Positions 1-9,873 are shown, counted from the stretch's first letter. The stretch: 64,000 nucleotides of DNA from JANQEU01 sp965242805 (GCA_965242805.1 CBDETD010000002.1:620001-684000); one strand, 5' to 3'. Notes: generated by a model not told the origin, from the sequence alone. Translations and numbers: made by a program.

Positions 1-50
1 TTACCATGTGTTCAGAGCTGCCAATTCCAATCCTGTAGATTCTCTACGAT

Positions 51-1121
51 ATGAGTAGTGTCTCATTGGAGCAATATGGTTTTAGAGAGGAATTCCGGCT
101 TGATTTGGAGGAGGAATTTAGTGATCTGGAGTTGGGTCGTGTTATTACAGAACACAAGGAAAGATACATTCTCCAAACAGGATCAGGAGAAGTTGAAGCA
201 GAAGTACTTGGCAATCTGAGGTATACCGCGACAGTTAGAGCGGATTTCCCAGCTGTGGGTGACTGGGTGGCATTCATGCGGTATCAGGGGTCCTCAGCAA
301 TCATACACAAGATCTTGCCTCGTTTTTCTACATTGGAGCGAAAAGCGATTGGTAAATCAGGTGAAAAACAAATCATTGCTACAAACATTGACGTGGCCTT
401 GATTATGCTGGGATGCGATCGGGATTTTAATATAAATCGTATTGAACGCTACCTGGCTATTTGTGAAACGGCGAGTGTGATTCCAAAAATTGTTCTTACC
501 AAGATTGACCTTGTCTCTAAAGATCACCTATCCAATCTTTTAAGTGAAATTGAGAGGAGAGTGAAAGGAATTCCAGTATACCCAGTTAGCAACGAAAATC
601 GTGCTGGATTTGATGAATTGACAAGGCAGATTGAAAAAGGAAAGACCTACTGTTTACTGGGTTCCAGCGGAGTGGGAAAGTCGACATTGACGAACAATTT
701 ATCCAGCAGTGATCATATGAAGACCGGCACGACCAGTTCAAGCACAAGCAAAGGTCGTCACATCACAAGTCACAGGGAGTTGGTGCTCCTTGCAAATGGT
801 GGATTACTGATAGATAATCCTGGGATGAGGGAGGTAGGAATTGCTGATGCGGGACCTGAAACAGACACTATCGAAGATTTCAACCGTATCGCTGAAGGGT
901 GTTATTATAAGGATTGCACACATGTTCATGAAGCAGGGTGTGCAATTATTGAAGCGGTGGAGAAGGGCCTCATTGATAGGGATTCATATGAGAATTACCT
1001 GAAGATGGTAAGGGAGCAGACTCATTTCGAGATGTCTGAATCGGACAAAAGAAGAAGGGACAAACGGTTTGGCAAGATGGTTAAGCGAATGAAGAAGGAC
1101 AAGGACGATGGGAAGATCTAG
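51..1121 (+). CDS. rsgA: Ribosome small subunit-dependent GTPase A
   Basis: This is a circularly permuted GTPase of the RsgA/YjeQ family that helps late maturation of the 30S ribosomal subunit in the cytoplasm. The 356 residues match the family's usual length. An N-terminal OB-fold (about residues 40-90) precedes the permuted G domain. The G4 motif TKID (150-153) comes before the P-loop GSSGVGKS (204-211) and the G3 motif DNPG (255-258). A C-terminal zinc knuckle is visible as C284-x4-C289-x-H291-x5-C297, followed by a basic tail. The gene stands alone, with no co-directional partner close by. Family identity is clear from the motif order alone. Confidence 0.97.
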   Translation: MSSVSLEQYGFREEFRLDLEEEFSDLELGRVITEHKERYILQTGSGEVEAEVLGNLRYTATVRADFPAVGDWVAFMRYQGSSAIIHKILPRFSTLERKAIGKSGEKQIIATNIDVALIMLGCDRDFNINRIERYLAICETASVIPKIVLTKIDLVSKDHLSNLLSEIERRVKGIPVYPVSNENRAGFDELTRQIEKGKTYCLLGSSGVGKSTLTNNLSSSDHMKTGTTSSSTSKGRHITSHRELVLLANGGLLIDNPGMREVGIADAGPETDTIEDFNRIAEGCYYKDCTHVHEAGCAIIEAVEKGLIDRDSYENYLKMVREQTHFEMSESDKRRRDKRFGKMVKRMKKDKDDGKI

Positions 1122-1590
1122 GTAAAGTAGAGTTAACCACTCGGAACCCAAATACTGATGGTCGTTTGTAACGAGTGCCAGAAAAACATACAAACAATCC
1201 TTATCACCCACTAGCGTCATTTCTACCACTCTCCCGCAGAATGCTGGCGCTCGTTTGTAACGAGTGCCAGTTAAAACAATACAAACAATCCTTATCCCCT
1301 TTAACGTCGTTTCCACTACGCTCTGTAGTCCTTTCGAAGAAGCTCTTGATCCACTAATTGATTGTAGTTATAAGAAAGCGACTGAGGAAACTATTCATAA
1401 TACCAAGTAGCATCATGAATAGATTTCTCTCTTCGCTCTGCTACGTTCGAAAGGACTGCAGGGGTGTAATGGCCAAGCTCTTAGGTACAAACCCAGATAA
1501 ATCTCAGACAGACAAAAGAGATGAATTGTCTCCACTATCATGACCGGCGACGAAATTTCTTCGTTTTCAGTAATATAGCACATCATAAAG
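1122..1590. other. Non-coding stretch with repeats, no gene supported
   Basis: This 469-bp gap between rsgA and the permease gene holds the REP-like pair described separately. It also has a second inverted match: GTAGTCCTTTCGAA at 1325-1338 and TTCGAAAGGACTGC at 1446-1459 are complementary at 13 of 14 positions and lie about 107 bp apart. Short open frames across it have no recognisable protein character. I see no clear promoter consensus or terminator. Confidence 0.5.
1162..1317. repeat. Two tandem copies of a REP-like palindromic repeat
   Basis: Two similar copies of about 67-69 bp lie at 1162-1230 and 1251-1317. Both begin TCGTTTGTAACGAGTGCCAG and share the block ACAAACAATCCTTATC further on. 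The second copy contains the perfect hairpin CTCGTT-TGT-AACGAG (1250-1264), while the first has one mismatch at the outer pair. A short palindrome head with a conserved flank is typical of REP elements mobilised by RAYT transposases, but no transposase gene is present here, so that origin is inference. Confidence 0.6.
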
Positions 1591-2832
1591 ATGCAGTCGG
1601 TAAAGATCTTCAATAAGCAGAAAGCTACATCCCTCGTTGTGGCAAACATGATCGGCACCGGGATATTCGCAACCATTGGTATTCAACTGGAAATTGTACC
1701 CAATCCCATGGTACTTTTGGTCGTGTGGCTGCTTGGAGGATTCTATGCCCTTTCCGGGGCTTTAGTCTACCATCGGGTGGTGACGGAATTCCCGAGGAGT
1801 GGAGGTGAATACCATTTTCTAACGGTCCTGATACATCCTTCCCTGGGATTCTCTGCCGGGCTTCTTTCAATAATAACCGGATTCGGCGCACCAATTGCAC
1901 TCAGCGCCATTGCGGCCGGAGAGTATCTGGAAAACGTCATACAAATGAAAGCAACCCTCACCGGTTCAGTCCTGGTGGCATCCCTGGCTTTCATACACTT
2001 TTATCGTCCGCATTTTGGTTCCTCATTTCACCTACTGATAACAATACTCAAGGTTTTGATAATCATGATTTTAATTGTTGCCGGTTTCACAGGGTTTCAA
2101 TCATCACAAATTTCCACAATTGACGACTACGCTATTTCTGACCTGTCCTCGATTAGCGTGGTATTGGTTTTCACTCTTTTTGCATATTCGGGATGGAATG
2201 CCTCATGCTACGTTCATGATGAGATAAAGGGAAAGCGTAGTATGTTCTTTTCGTTGATATGGGGCACGGCAATTGTTACCTTTTTGTATTTACTCCTAAA
2301 CCTCGTATTTCTTGGAGCAGTTCCTCTGGAGAAACTTTCGGGAAATATAGACATCGGTCATATCCTGATAAGGCAAGTGATCGGCGAAGGGAGTGCCAAT
2401 ATCGTAGATCTTCTTATCGCTTTCATCCTGGTTTCTTCAATTAGTGCTATGATAATCGTTGGATCGAGAGTGGTCAGTGTCATGTATTCCGATTTTCATT
2501 TCAAGAGCTCCGTCTGGACATCGGTCACCACAATTAGCCTTGTTGCATTGATACTCATCAACACCTTTACTTTCAATCAGATACTTTTGTACACCGGATT
2601 CACGTTGACCTTGTTCATAACATTCGTAAGCATAGGTACTTTTCGGAAATGGATATCTGGTGAAATGAAACTGGACAATGTTGAAGTCTTTAGCTTGATC
2701 TTCTTTCTCGGTCTGAACATCTTTTTAGCCACCTACCTTTCCTTCACAGAGTTGGGATCAACCCTCATTAGCTGGGTAACCGTTATCGTGTGTGCCTTAA
2801 TCTATTTTCCCTTAAAAACTTATAGGAGATAG
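1591..2832 (+). CDS. APC-family amino acid permease
   Basis: This is an inner-membrane secondary transporter of the amino acid-polyamine-organocation superfamily, expected to move amino acids with a proton or by exchange. The 413 residues are nearly all hydrophobic helices, about twelve in number. The first helix carries the unwound substrate-site motif in ANMIGTGIF (residues 19-27), the hallmark Gly-rich segment of TM1 in APC carriers. The segment FAYSGWNA near residue 198 resembles the TM6 signature. The substrate cannot be read from sequence. It is monocistronic, converging on the ACAD operon. Confidence 0.9.
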   Translation: MQSVKIFNKQKATSLVVANMIGTGIFATIGIQLEIVPNPMVLLVVWLLGGFYALSGALVYHRVVTEFPRSGGEYHFLTVLIHPSLGFSAGLLSIITGFGAPIALSAIAAGEYLENVIQMKATLTGSVLVASLAFIHFYRPHFGSSFHLLITILKVLIIMILIVAGFTGFQSSQISTIDDYAISDLSSISVVLVFTLFAYSGWNASCYVHDEIKGKRSMFFSLIWGTAIVTFLYLLLNLVFLGAVPLEKLSGNIDIGHILIRQVIGEGSANIVDLLIAFILVSSISAMIIVGSRVVSVMYSDFHFKSSVWTSVTTISLVALILINTFTFNQILLYTGFTLTLFITFVSIGTFRKWISGEMKLDNVEVFSLIFFLGLNIFLATYLSFTELGSTLISWVTVIVCALIYFPLKTYRR

Positions 2833-2962
2833 TGGGATGATAATCCGGATCGGTACCATTATGAAAAGGTGCCATAAACCATCATCTAACATGAGGTCTG
2901 CCCACAGTATTCTGAGTTTAAAAGCTACATTCCTACAATTCCATTGTATAGGTATTGTGAAA

Positions 2963-3199
2963 CTAAGTGTTCACATCAGGCTTGATCTTTTTTCTTAATT
3001 CGTCTCTTTTTGCCCTCAATTCTTCAACATCCTGAAGATGATTCAATTGTCGGGCATCTTCGATCTCATGTTCCAATTCCACGATCTGTATGGCAATCTT
3101 CGCGCTGTCAATATCTACAGCATTGGCATAGGGTGACTCCAATTCACACTTTTCAAGGTACTCCAACGCTTTTTTGAGATATTCCATTGATTGTTTCAT
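2963..3199 (-). CDS. Small coiled-coil protein at end of ETF operon
   Basis: This 78-residue, highly charged protein is predicted to be almost entirely helical, with heptad-like Leu/Ile spacing and the segment EELRAKRDELRKKI at residues 59-72. It has no signal peptide or membrane helix. It lies 25 bp downstream of the acyl-CoA dehydrogenase gene on the same strand and so probably shares its transcript. I do not recognise the family. A role linked to the dehydrogenase rests on position only. Confidence 0.65.
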   Translation of the reverse strand: MKQSMEYLKKALEYLEKCELESPYANAVDIDSAKIAIQIVELEHEIEDARQLNHLQDVEELRAKRDELRKKIKPDVNT

Positions 3200-3224
3200 C
3201 TTTCTATCAATTTTAGTTTTACTT

Positions 3225-4949
3225 CTATTCTACATAATCTTCAATGACCTGGCGATAAGTCCCAAGGTCTCTAATTTCCGATCCCTTGATATAGCTCAAC
3301 TTTTCATCATTTTCAGCAAATCCCATTTTTATGAACAACTCTGCCAGGTATTTGTACTTCTTATCACGCTGCGCATCTAAAACGAGCAGATGACCCATAA
3401 TTATATTCCCTGCCATTTCCACCAATCTCCTTGAGTGAAAATCAATGAATTCAGCGTCTTCGTTACCTGTCACCATGGCTACAGCCGTTTCATACGTCTC
3501 AGTCATCTTTTTTAGTTGCTTCTTCAGGTGATCAAGTTCAGGACTGGTTTCCATTTCCTCATATTCATGGATCCTGTTTAGGTACGATCCAGTTGTTACA
3601 CCTTTGACTGCAGCTAAAACCTGAAGTTGAGAAGTACCTTCATAGATACTTGTAATACGTGCGTCCCTATAGATTCTCTCAATGGGAAAATCCTTCATAA
3701 AGCCAGCTCCACCGTGAACCTGTAAAGCATCGTAGGCAATCCTGTTGCAAGCCTCAGAAGCTGTGAGTTTAAGCAAAGGAGTGAAAACATCAGCATATCG
3801 TTGCTGGGTTTTCTGAATGGTACGTTCCTCTTTCTCCAACTTCCTTTCTTCCGCTATTTCCAGGTATGCCTTGTAGACATCCACCATTCTCGCAGTTTCA
3901 TATAGCAATGACCGTTCAGCAGCTATCTTGACCCTCATATTGGTCAGCATTTCGTACACCGCTGGAAAATGTATGATTGCCTTTCCAAATTGAGCTCTCT
4001 CATGCGCATATTTTGCCGCTTCACGATAAGCAGCCTCCGCAATACCAATTGCCTGACCTCCTACTCCTAACCTCGCCGAATTCATTAAGGACATCACATA
4101 TTTTATAAGACCCATTTTTCGATTTCCTATCAAATAAGCAGGTGCATCGTTGAACACAAGCTCGCACGTTGGTGAACCTTTGATCCCCAGTTTATTTTCA
4201 ATCCTTCGAATCGTCACCGCATGTTCCCTTCGGTCATATAGGAACAGCGATAAACCCCGGGCATCTTCCGTACCTTCCTCTGATCGAGCCAGAATAAGTG
4301 AGATGTCCGCATCTCCATTGGTAATAAATCTTTTGACTCCGTTGAGATACCACTGATCCTTATCGGCATCATAATATGCCCTCAATGCAACAGACTGAAG
4401 GTCCGATCCCGCATCCGGTTCCGTCAAGTCCATGGCCGCTGTCGCTCCTTCGTTAAACATTGGAAGGTATTTGTCTTTTAATTCCTGTGAAGCAAACTCA
4501 TGAATGGTTTCCGCACAATCCTGAAGTCCCCAAATATTGGCAAAACCAGCATCAGCCCTGGAGATCATCTCACCTGATACGATATAAGGAGTAATTGGGA
4601 AATTCAATCCACCATACTTCCTTGGTAAAGTCATCCCAATTAGACCTGCCTGGACCAATTTATCATAGTTCTCCTCTGTACCTTTCGCGTAAAGAACTTC
4701 GTTATGATCAAGGTGGGGCCCTTCCTGATCTACGGATTCCGCATTTGAGGAAATGGTCTCTTCACAGATCGATCCAACGATTTCGAGGATTTTTTCATAA
4801 CTATCAAGTGCATCCTCATGATTTTGAGGTGCATAATCGTAGCTATCTTTTTCTGAGAAATTTCTCTCTTTCAATTCTATGATCCCTTTAATATCAGGAT
4901 GATGCAAGTAGAAACTGAGATCGCTATTGTCGTTATAAAAATTTCCCAT
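3225..4949 (-). CDS. Acyl-CoA dehydrogenase, long form
   Basis: This FAD enzyme catalyses alpha,beta-dehydrogenation of acyl-CoA, the first step of beta-oxidation, and passes electrons to ETF. The substrate-loop region AMDLTEPDAGSD (residues about 171-182) is the family signature. The C-terminal helix carries RITSIYEGTSQLQVLA, where the Glu of YEGT is the usual catalytic base. At 574 residues it is longer than classic 380-residue ACADs and has an extra C-terminal helical domain, as in ACAD9/VLCAD-like and other bacterial long forms. Its start codon overlaps the etfA stop by one base (TAATG), so it is co-transcribed with its electron acceptor. Confidence 0.95.
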   Translation of the reverse strand: MGNFYNDNSDLSFYLHHPDIKGIIELKERNFSEKDSYDYAPQNHEDALDSYEKILEIVGSICEETISSNAESVDQEGPHLDHNEVLYAKGTEENYDKLVQAGLIGMTLPRKYGGLNFPITPYIVSGEMISRADAGFANIWGLQDCAETIHEFASQELKDKYLPMFNEGATAAMDLTEPDAGSDLQSVALRAYYDADKDQWYLNGVKRFITNGDADISLILARSEEGTEDARGLSLFLYDRREHAVTIRRIENKLGIKGSPTCELVFNDAPAYLIGNRKMGLIKYVMSLMNSARLGVGGQAIGIAEAAYREAAKYAHERAQFGKAIIHFPAVYEMLTNMRVKIAAERSLLYETARMVDVYKAYLEIAEERKLEKEERTIQKTQQRYADVFTPLLKLTASEACNRIAYDALQVHGGAGFMKDFPIERIYRDARITSIYEGTSQLQVLAAVKGVTTGSYLNRIHEYEEMETSPELDHLKKQLKKMTETYETAVAMVTGNEDAEFIDFHSRRLVEMAGNIIMGHLLVLDAQRDKKYKYLAELFIKMGFAENDEKLSYIKGSEIRDLGTYRQVIEDYVE

Positions 4950-5968
4950 TACTTGATGTTTTCTTTATACGATTTGATCATTTGAGGAATGACTTTATTT
5001 AGATCACCGATTATCACATAGTCCGCTATTTTGTTTATCGGAGCTTCAGGATCGCTATTGATTGAAATGATCATTGCTGATTTCTCCATTCCAGCCCTGT
5101 GTTGTATTTGCCCCGAAATTCCACAAGCTATGTATAGTTTTGGCCTAACTGTAATACCGGTTTGACCAATTTGGCGTTCACGACCAATAAAACCAGCATC
5201 AACGGCTGCACGCGATCCTCCAACTTCACCACCCAGTGTGTGAGCCAGGTCGAAGACCATTTCGAAATTCTCTTTGGATCCGACACCATATCCACCTGCT
5301 ACAATAATGCTTGAATTCTTAATATTCAATTTGTTTTCCTCAATATGCCTCTCAATGACTTTTACTACCAGATCGGATTTATCGAGGTATTTATCAGGAT
5401 CAATTTTAACGACCTTTCCTTTCTTAAGTGAAGGAACTTTCTCCTTTTTCATCACCCCTTCCCTGACTGTAGCCAACTGAGGAAGGGTGTCCGGAGTGAC
5501 TATTGTCGCAATAATATTGCCCCCGAAAGCCGGCCTTCGTTGAAGTAGCAGGTCCTTGTAAGTTTTCTTGTTTTTCTTGTCGAGATAGTCACCAATCACC
5601 AGTTCGGTACAGTCTGCAGTTAAGCCACATTTTAATTGTGATGAAATCCTCGGTGCGAGGTCCCTACCTACTGATGTGGCGCCAAAAAGACCTATCCTTG
5701 GCTTTTCCTTTTTGAAGATTTCCGCAACTATCGATGAATGAGGTAAAGTAAGATACGGGGTAAGTCTTTTATCATCCCCTTTATGAATGATGTCTACTCC
5801 ATACTCAAACAGCTCTTGATCGATTCCATTTAGTTTGTGTCCGAGGCATATTACCTCAAGTTTTGATCCGATTTCATCAGCGAGAACTCTTCCCCTTGAA
5901 ATGATTTCCAAACTTACATCAGCCACTTGCTGATTATCGATCTCACAATAAACAAACACATTATTCAT
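4949..5968 (-). CDS. etfA: Electron transfer flavoprotein alpha subunit
   Basis: This FAD-binding subunit of ETF accepts electrons from acyl-CoA dehydrogenases. It has 339 residues. The C-terminal FAD domain is typical: VAGGYGVGSKENFE, then GGSRAAVDAG, GQTGITVRPKLYIACGISG and ISINSDPEAPI in the expected order. The N-terminal domain is the ETF Rossmann-like fold. It lies 12 bp after etfB and overlaps the ACAD gene by one base, forming a compact etfB-etfA-ACAD transcript. Confidence 0.96.
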   Translation of the reverse strand: MNNVFVYCEIDNQQVADVSLEIISRGRVLADEIGSKLEVICLGHKLNGIDQELFEYGVDIIHKGDDKRLTPYLTLPHSSIVAEIFKKEKPRIGLFGATSVGRDLAPRISSQLKCGLTADCTELVIGDYLDKKNKKTYKDLLLQRRPAFGGNIIATIVTPDTLPQLATVREGVMKKEKVPSLKKGKVVKIDPDKYLDKSDLVVKVIERHIEENKLNIKNSSIIVAGGYGVGSKENFEMVFDLAHTLGGEVGGSRAAVDAGFIGRERQIGQTGITVRPKLYIACGISGQIQHRAGMEKSAMIISINSDPEAPINKIADYVIIGDLNKVIPQMIKSYKENIK

Positions 5969-5980
5969 AACCAGGGTGTT

Positions 5981-6856
5981 TTAGCCAACATTATGGTGCT
6001 CAATTAATTCTTTCATTAACCCGTCTATTCCTTCCTTATCCGGTTTAACTTGCATTGACTCCTTCACAGTGAAAACAATACTCTCCACTCTCTGCACCTT
6101 CGTTGGAGAGCCCGAAAGACCCAACCACGTAAGGTCGGCATCGAGGTCATCAACACTCCATTCGGTAATATCCAGATATGAATGCATGTCATGAAGCCGT
6201 AGGTAGTCCTCCGCCTCATGTACCAATTCAGCATGAGTGCAAGCATGCTTATACTTCATCAAAAGTTTCGCATTGCGTGTTCTGCAATCCGGTGCTGATC
6301 CATGTACAGTAAGCAGCAAAGGATAAGGAGCTTCCAATGTTTCAACCCCGTTTTCCAAACGGCGCTTAACATTTATTTTCTTATTATCAACATCTAAAAT
6401 TTCTTCGACATAGGTAATTTGAGGAATATTCAACTTTTCCGCTACCTGAGGCCCCACCTGCGCGGTGTCCCCATCAATCGCCTGCCTCCCACATACGATC
6501 AGATCGAAGTTTCCAATCTTCCTGGCTGCCAGTGAAAGAGCATAGGAAGTAGCTAATGTATCGGAACCGGCAAACCTCCTATCGGTGATAAGGACGCCAT
6601 CATCAGCTCCCCTGTAGAGTGCTTCTCTGATAATGTCCGCTGCTCTTACAGGCCCCATCGTCACAACAGTTACGGTAGTTCCCGGGATTCGATCTTTTAA
6701 TCTTAAGGCCTGCTCCAACGCTTTGAGATCCTCCGGGTTGAATATGGCAGGCAAGGCAGATCTATTGACCGTTCCATTGGCTTTCATGGCATCCTTTCCT
6801 ACATTCCTTGTATCAGGAACCTGCTTGGCAAATACTATGATTTTTAATCCTTTCAT
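5981..6856 (-). CDS. etfB: Electron transfer flavoprotein beta subunit
   Basis: This is the AMP-binding subunit of ETF, first gene of the operon. It has 291 residues, somewhat longer than the 250-260 of the usual type because of a C-terminal tail. The family signature region runs from LIVCGRQAIDGDTAQVGPQV (about residues 119-138), and the N-terminus I-I-V-F-A-K-Q-V-P-D-T is typical. Upstream lies the divergent histidine kinase gene with a set of phased TGTTCAA repeats in between, which could regulate either side. Confidence 0.95.
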   Translation of the reverse strand: MKGLKIIVFAKQVPDTRNVGKDAMKANGTVNRSALPAIFNPEDLKALEQALRLKDRIPGTTVTVVTMGPVRAADIIREALYRGADDGVLITDRRFAGSDTLATSYALSLAARKIGNFDLIVCGRQAIDGDTAQVGPQVAEKLNIPQITYVEEILDVDNKKINVKRRLENGVETLEAPYPLLLTVHGSAPDCRTRNAKLLMKYKHACTHAELVHEAEDYLRLHDMHSYLDITEWSVDDLDADLTWLGLSGSPTKVQRVESIVFTVKESMQVKPDKEGIDGLMKELIEHHNVG

Positions 6857-7025
6857 ATCATACTATCAAATAACCTGGCGGTCAAGATAGAGATGTTAAA
6901 TCCAATATATCTTGATGAATGTCATCATAGCCAATGACCTAGATTAAAGGAATAAATGACTTAAAATCAGCATAAAGGCCGATTCCCATATTTTTCAATC
7001 ATGGCAATGAAGTGTCCACTTTTTC

Positions 7026-7072
7026 TGTTCAAACGATATATTTCCTGTTCAAGACCGTTTATCTATGTTCAA
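7026..7072. promoter_or_regulatory. Three TGTTCAA repeats phased at 20 bp
   Basis: The heptamer TGTTCAA occurs at 7026-7032, 7046-7052 and 7066-7072, exactly 20 bp apart each time, about two helical turns. The array lies in the divergent region between etfB and the histidine kinase gene, ending about 58 bp before the kinase start codon. Such phased direct repeats are common in activator or repressor binding sites. No regulator can be assigned. Confidence 0.45.
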
Positions 7073-7130
7073 CTGAAATTTTATCCTTCCTGAAAACTGA
7101 GTAGTAATTTGCAGTAGTTACAACTATCTC

Positions 7131-8591
7131 ATGCCCAGCGTCAACGATACCATAAGCTCTTTGGATAGGCTGAAGTCTACCATCATTGACTACGCAATCC
7201 TGGTTGGGGGAATTATTGGACTTCTCGCCTGGTTTATCACAGTAATCGAGAAACCTGAATTTGTAACGTACCGCATCATTGAGTTCGTCTTTGTATCGTT
7301 CACCTTCGTCCTTTACAGGTTCAGAAGAAAAATTCCTCTTAAATACAAGATTAATGGTGCCCTGACATTTATTTATGTTTTGGTGATAACGGATGTCATC
7401 TCCTACGGTGCATTTGGCTCCAATACGGTATTCCTTATCCTTGGTGGATATGTGGCTTTACTGATCTATTCGAAAAAGGTGTCTCTCATGATCTATTCTA
7501 TCGGGATCATTATCTATATATCAGCGGGATTCATTGATCATTACGTATATCCATTCAATCCGGCCGATAACACTTTATTTGATTGGATCATTCATAGTCT
7601 GGTCATCTCCATCGCAGCTATTCCAATCTTGTTTTATCAGGCACGATACATCGATACGGTAAAATTCCTTTTCGAAGACCTGAACCAAAAGAATCGGTCC
7701 CTCACACAACGAGAAAAAGAACTTGAGCAGATCAATCAAACACTATTACAGCATGAATTAAGGTTGGAGTCCCTGGTACGGGAAAGAACCATGGAATTGG
7801 AGAAAACCAACGAGGAATTGAGACAACAAAAGGAGGAGGTTCAGAAGTCATATGATGAATTGAAAGAAGCACAGGAGCAGTTGGTACAATCTGAGAAGAT
7901 GGCAACACTAGGTATCCTGACTGCAGGAGTTGGTCATGAGATCAACAATCCCTTGAATTATATAAGAGGCGGGATGCATAATCTTACAACTATCATTGAC
8001 AATGAATCCAATGGGATCAAAAAATCGGTGGCTCCATTCCTCTCAATCATCAATGAAGGAATTGAACGAGCTTCATCAATCGTAAAGAGTTTAACCCATT
8101 TCAGCAGACAAAATCCTGCCATGAATGAGCTTTGTGATGTACACACTATCATTGATAATTGCCTCATCATGTTGCATAACAAGACGAAAAAGAAAGCCGA
8201 AGTCATAAAATATTATTCTGGTGAAAGGTTTAAAGTGATTGGGAATGAAGGTAAGCTGCACCAGGTGTTTCTAAATATTTTGTCCAATGCTGTTCAATCC
8301 ATCTCAGATTGGGGATTGGTCACTATAACGACTGTACTTGAAAAGGAAAGAGTAAATGTAAAAATACAGGATACCGGAGTTGGCATCACAGCTGAGGATA
8401 TGCGAAGGATCAGCGATCCATTTTTCACAACCAAAGAGCCCGGTGAAGGAACCGGCCTGGGTCTCTACATTACCCAGAACATTCTGAATGAACACAAGGG
8501 CACCTGGAGAGTCGAATCCCAACCTGGCGAAGGGACAGAATTCACTGTGATCCTACCTGTAACTATTGACGACTTTATCGAGAGTTATTAA
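7131..8591 (+). CDS. Membrane sensor histidine kinase (orphan)
   Basis: This 486-residue two-component sensor kinase has an N-terminal block of about six membrane helices (residues 15-180). A long coiled coil (about 185-260) carries the signal to the HisKA phosphoacceptor helix with H269 in GHEINNPLNYI. The HATPase domain follows, with N-box NILSNAVQS (about 384-392), G1 DTGVGI (about 414) and G2 GTGLGLYI (about 440). No response regulator is adjacent, so its partner is elsewhere. There is no large extracytoplasmic domain, so it may sense the membrane state or a membrane-soluble signal. It ends only 4 bp from the converging dehydrogenase gene. Confidence 0.93.
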   Translation: MPSVNDTISSLDRLKSTIIDYAILVGGIIGLLAWFITVIEKPEFVTYRIIEFVFVSFTFVLYRFRRKIPLKYKINGALTFIYVLVITDVISYGAFGSNTVFLILGGYVALLIYSKKVSLMIYSIGIIIYISAGFIDHYVYPFNPADNTLFDWIIHSLVISIAAIPILFYQARYIDTVKFLFEDLNQKNRSLTQREKELEQINQTLLQHELRLESLVRERTMELEKTNEELRQQKEEVQKSYDELKEAQEQLVQSEKMATLGILTAGVGHEINNPLNYIRGGMHNLTTIIDNESNGIKKSVAPFLSIINEGIERASSIVKSLTHFSRQNPAMNELCDVHTIIDNCLIMLHNKTKKKAEVIKYYSGERFKVIGNEGKLHQVFLNILSNAVQSISDWGLVTITTVLEKERVNVKIQDTGVGITAEDMRRISDPFFTTKEPGEGTGLGLYITQNILNEHKGTWRVESQPGEGTEFTVILPVTIDDFIESY

Positions 8592-8595
8592 ATAA

Positions 8596-9873
8596 TTATC
8601 CAGTATAAATAATCCGATAAACCTTCCCTTTTCGTGAATCGCTGATGTATAGAGATCCATCAGGTCCAATTGCCAATCCCGTTGGTCTTTGAACAGCATC
8701 CCCGGGAGATTTGATCTTTTCAACTTCCGCAAAACCACTGGCAAAAACTTCCCACTGCCCACTGGGCAAATCACCTTCGAAAGGAACAAATACTACATTA
8801 TATCCTTTTTGACCGTCCAAGTGGCCTTCTCGGTTCCAGGAGCCATGAAAGGCAATGAAAGCACCATTTTTGTACTTCTCAGGAAATGATTCCCCGGTAT
8901 AAAACAAGAGATCATTCGGGGCATAATGTCCCGGAAATGCCATGATAGGATTATTCTTGTCGGCGCATCGACCTACTTCCTCACCGTCACCACCGTATTC
9001 AGGAGACAATACCTTCGCTGATTTGATCTGGTCATAAAAACAATAAGGCCAACCAAAGTCATTTCCTTCCCCTATCAGGAGAAATTCTTCACCGGGTAAT
9101 TCTTCAGTGTAAGTATCAGGGTACCAATTATGAAGCATATCCCTACCATGTTGAACGCCGTAGAGCTGATTAACTACCGGGTTCCAATTCAAGGCTACCA
9201 TGTGTCTCGTACCCGTCGCAAACCTGATCCCATCATCTAACTGGGTTTGTCCGGCCGTATTAGCATCAAACTTCCAAATTCCAGCGTGCCGTTCCAGTAA
9301 GGAGCATGGATCCATTCCGGGAGAGTCTTTTTGACGGTCAGTTTCCTGGCAGGCATTGGAAGGTGCTCCAACATTGACATAAAGACTTCCCGATCCGTCC
9401 AGAGCAAACGACTTGGCAGCATGCTGTCTTACAGCAGGAAAACCAGATACAATCATCTCCGGATTACCGGAAGGTACAAGGGAGTTTCCTTCCAATGCAT
9501 ATCTATGAACAGAAGTATCACTTGAAAAATAAAGGTAGTCGTCAATGATACCAATACCTGTTCCCTGGAAGTCTCCAAAATACTCTTTTTGGTCAGCCAC
9601 ACCATCGCCATCAGTGTCTCTCAATCCTACAAGTCCTCCCGAATCCGTTCTACGCCTTAAACTCACATAAATATCCCCATTATCATTTACCGCGATGTGT
9701 CGTCCATACCCAACAGTATCCGTGACTACCACCACCTTGAATCCCTCAGGAACAGTAATCCCAGCATTACCTTCAGCGAATTCATAGCTATTACCAGTAT
9801 CCTGTTCAGATGGTGTACATGCATATATGAACAAGCTGGTTACTAAAATTAATTGGGTGATATGCGCTTTCAT
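8596..9873 (-). CDS. PQQ-type sorbosone/glucose dehydrogenase-like lipoprotein
   Basis: This 425-residue secreted beta-propeller protein belongs to the soluble-glucose/L-sorbosone dehydrogenase group. The signal peptide ends in a lipobox (F-I-Y-A-C, Cys about 19), so it is anchored as a lipoprotein. Propeller blades carry the motifs GDIYVSLRRR, NDFGWPYCFYD, FIAFHGSWNREG and GPDGSLYISDSRKGKVYRI that are characteristic of the family. It would oxidise a sugar or alcohol in the periplasm or at the surface with PQQ if the cofactor is available. The substrate cannot be deduced. It is monocistronic. Confidence 0.85.
   Translation of the reverse strand: MKAHITQLILVTSLFIYACTPSEQDTGNSYEFAEGNAGITVPEGFKVVVVTDTVGYGRHIAVNDNGDIYVSLRRRTDSGGLVGLRDTDGDGVADQKEYFGDFQGTGIGIIDDYLYFSSDTSVHRYALEGNSLVPSGNPEMIVSGFPAVRQHAAKSFALDGSGSLYVNVGAPSNACQETDRQKDSPGMDPCSLLERHAGIWKFDANTAGQTQLDDGIRFATGTRHMVALNWNPVVNQLYGVQHGRDMLHNWYPDTYTEELPGEEFLLIGEGNDFGWPYCFYDQIKSAKVLSPEYGGDGEEVGRCADKNNPIMAFPGHYAPNDLLFYTGESFPEKYKNGAFIAFHGSWNREGHLDGQKGYNVVFVPFEGDLPSGQWEVFASGFAEVEKIKSPGDAVQRPTGLAIGPDGSLYISDSRKGKVYRIIYTG

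Noticed and set aside
2932..2952. Hairpin CCTACAAT-TCC-ATTGTATAGG as terminator of the ETF operon
   Set aside because: The stem has a bulge and no T run on either side, so the support is too weak.
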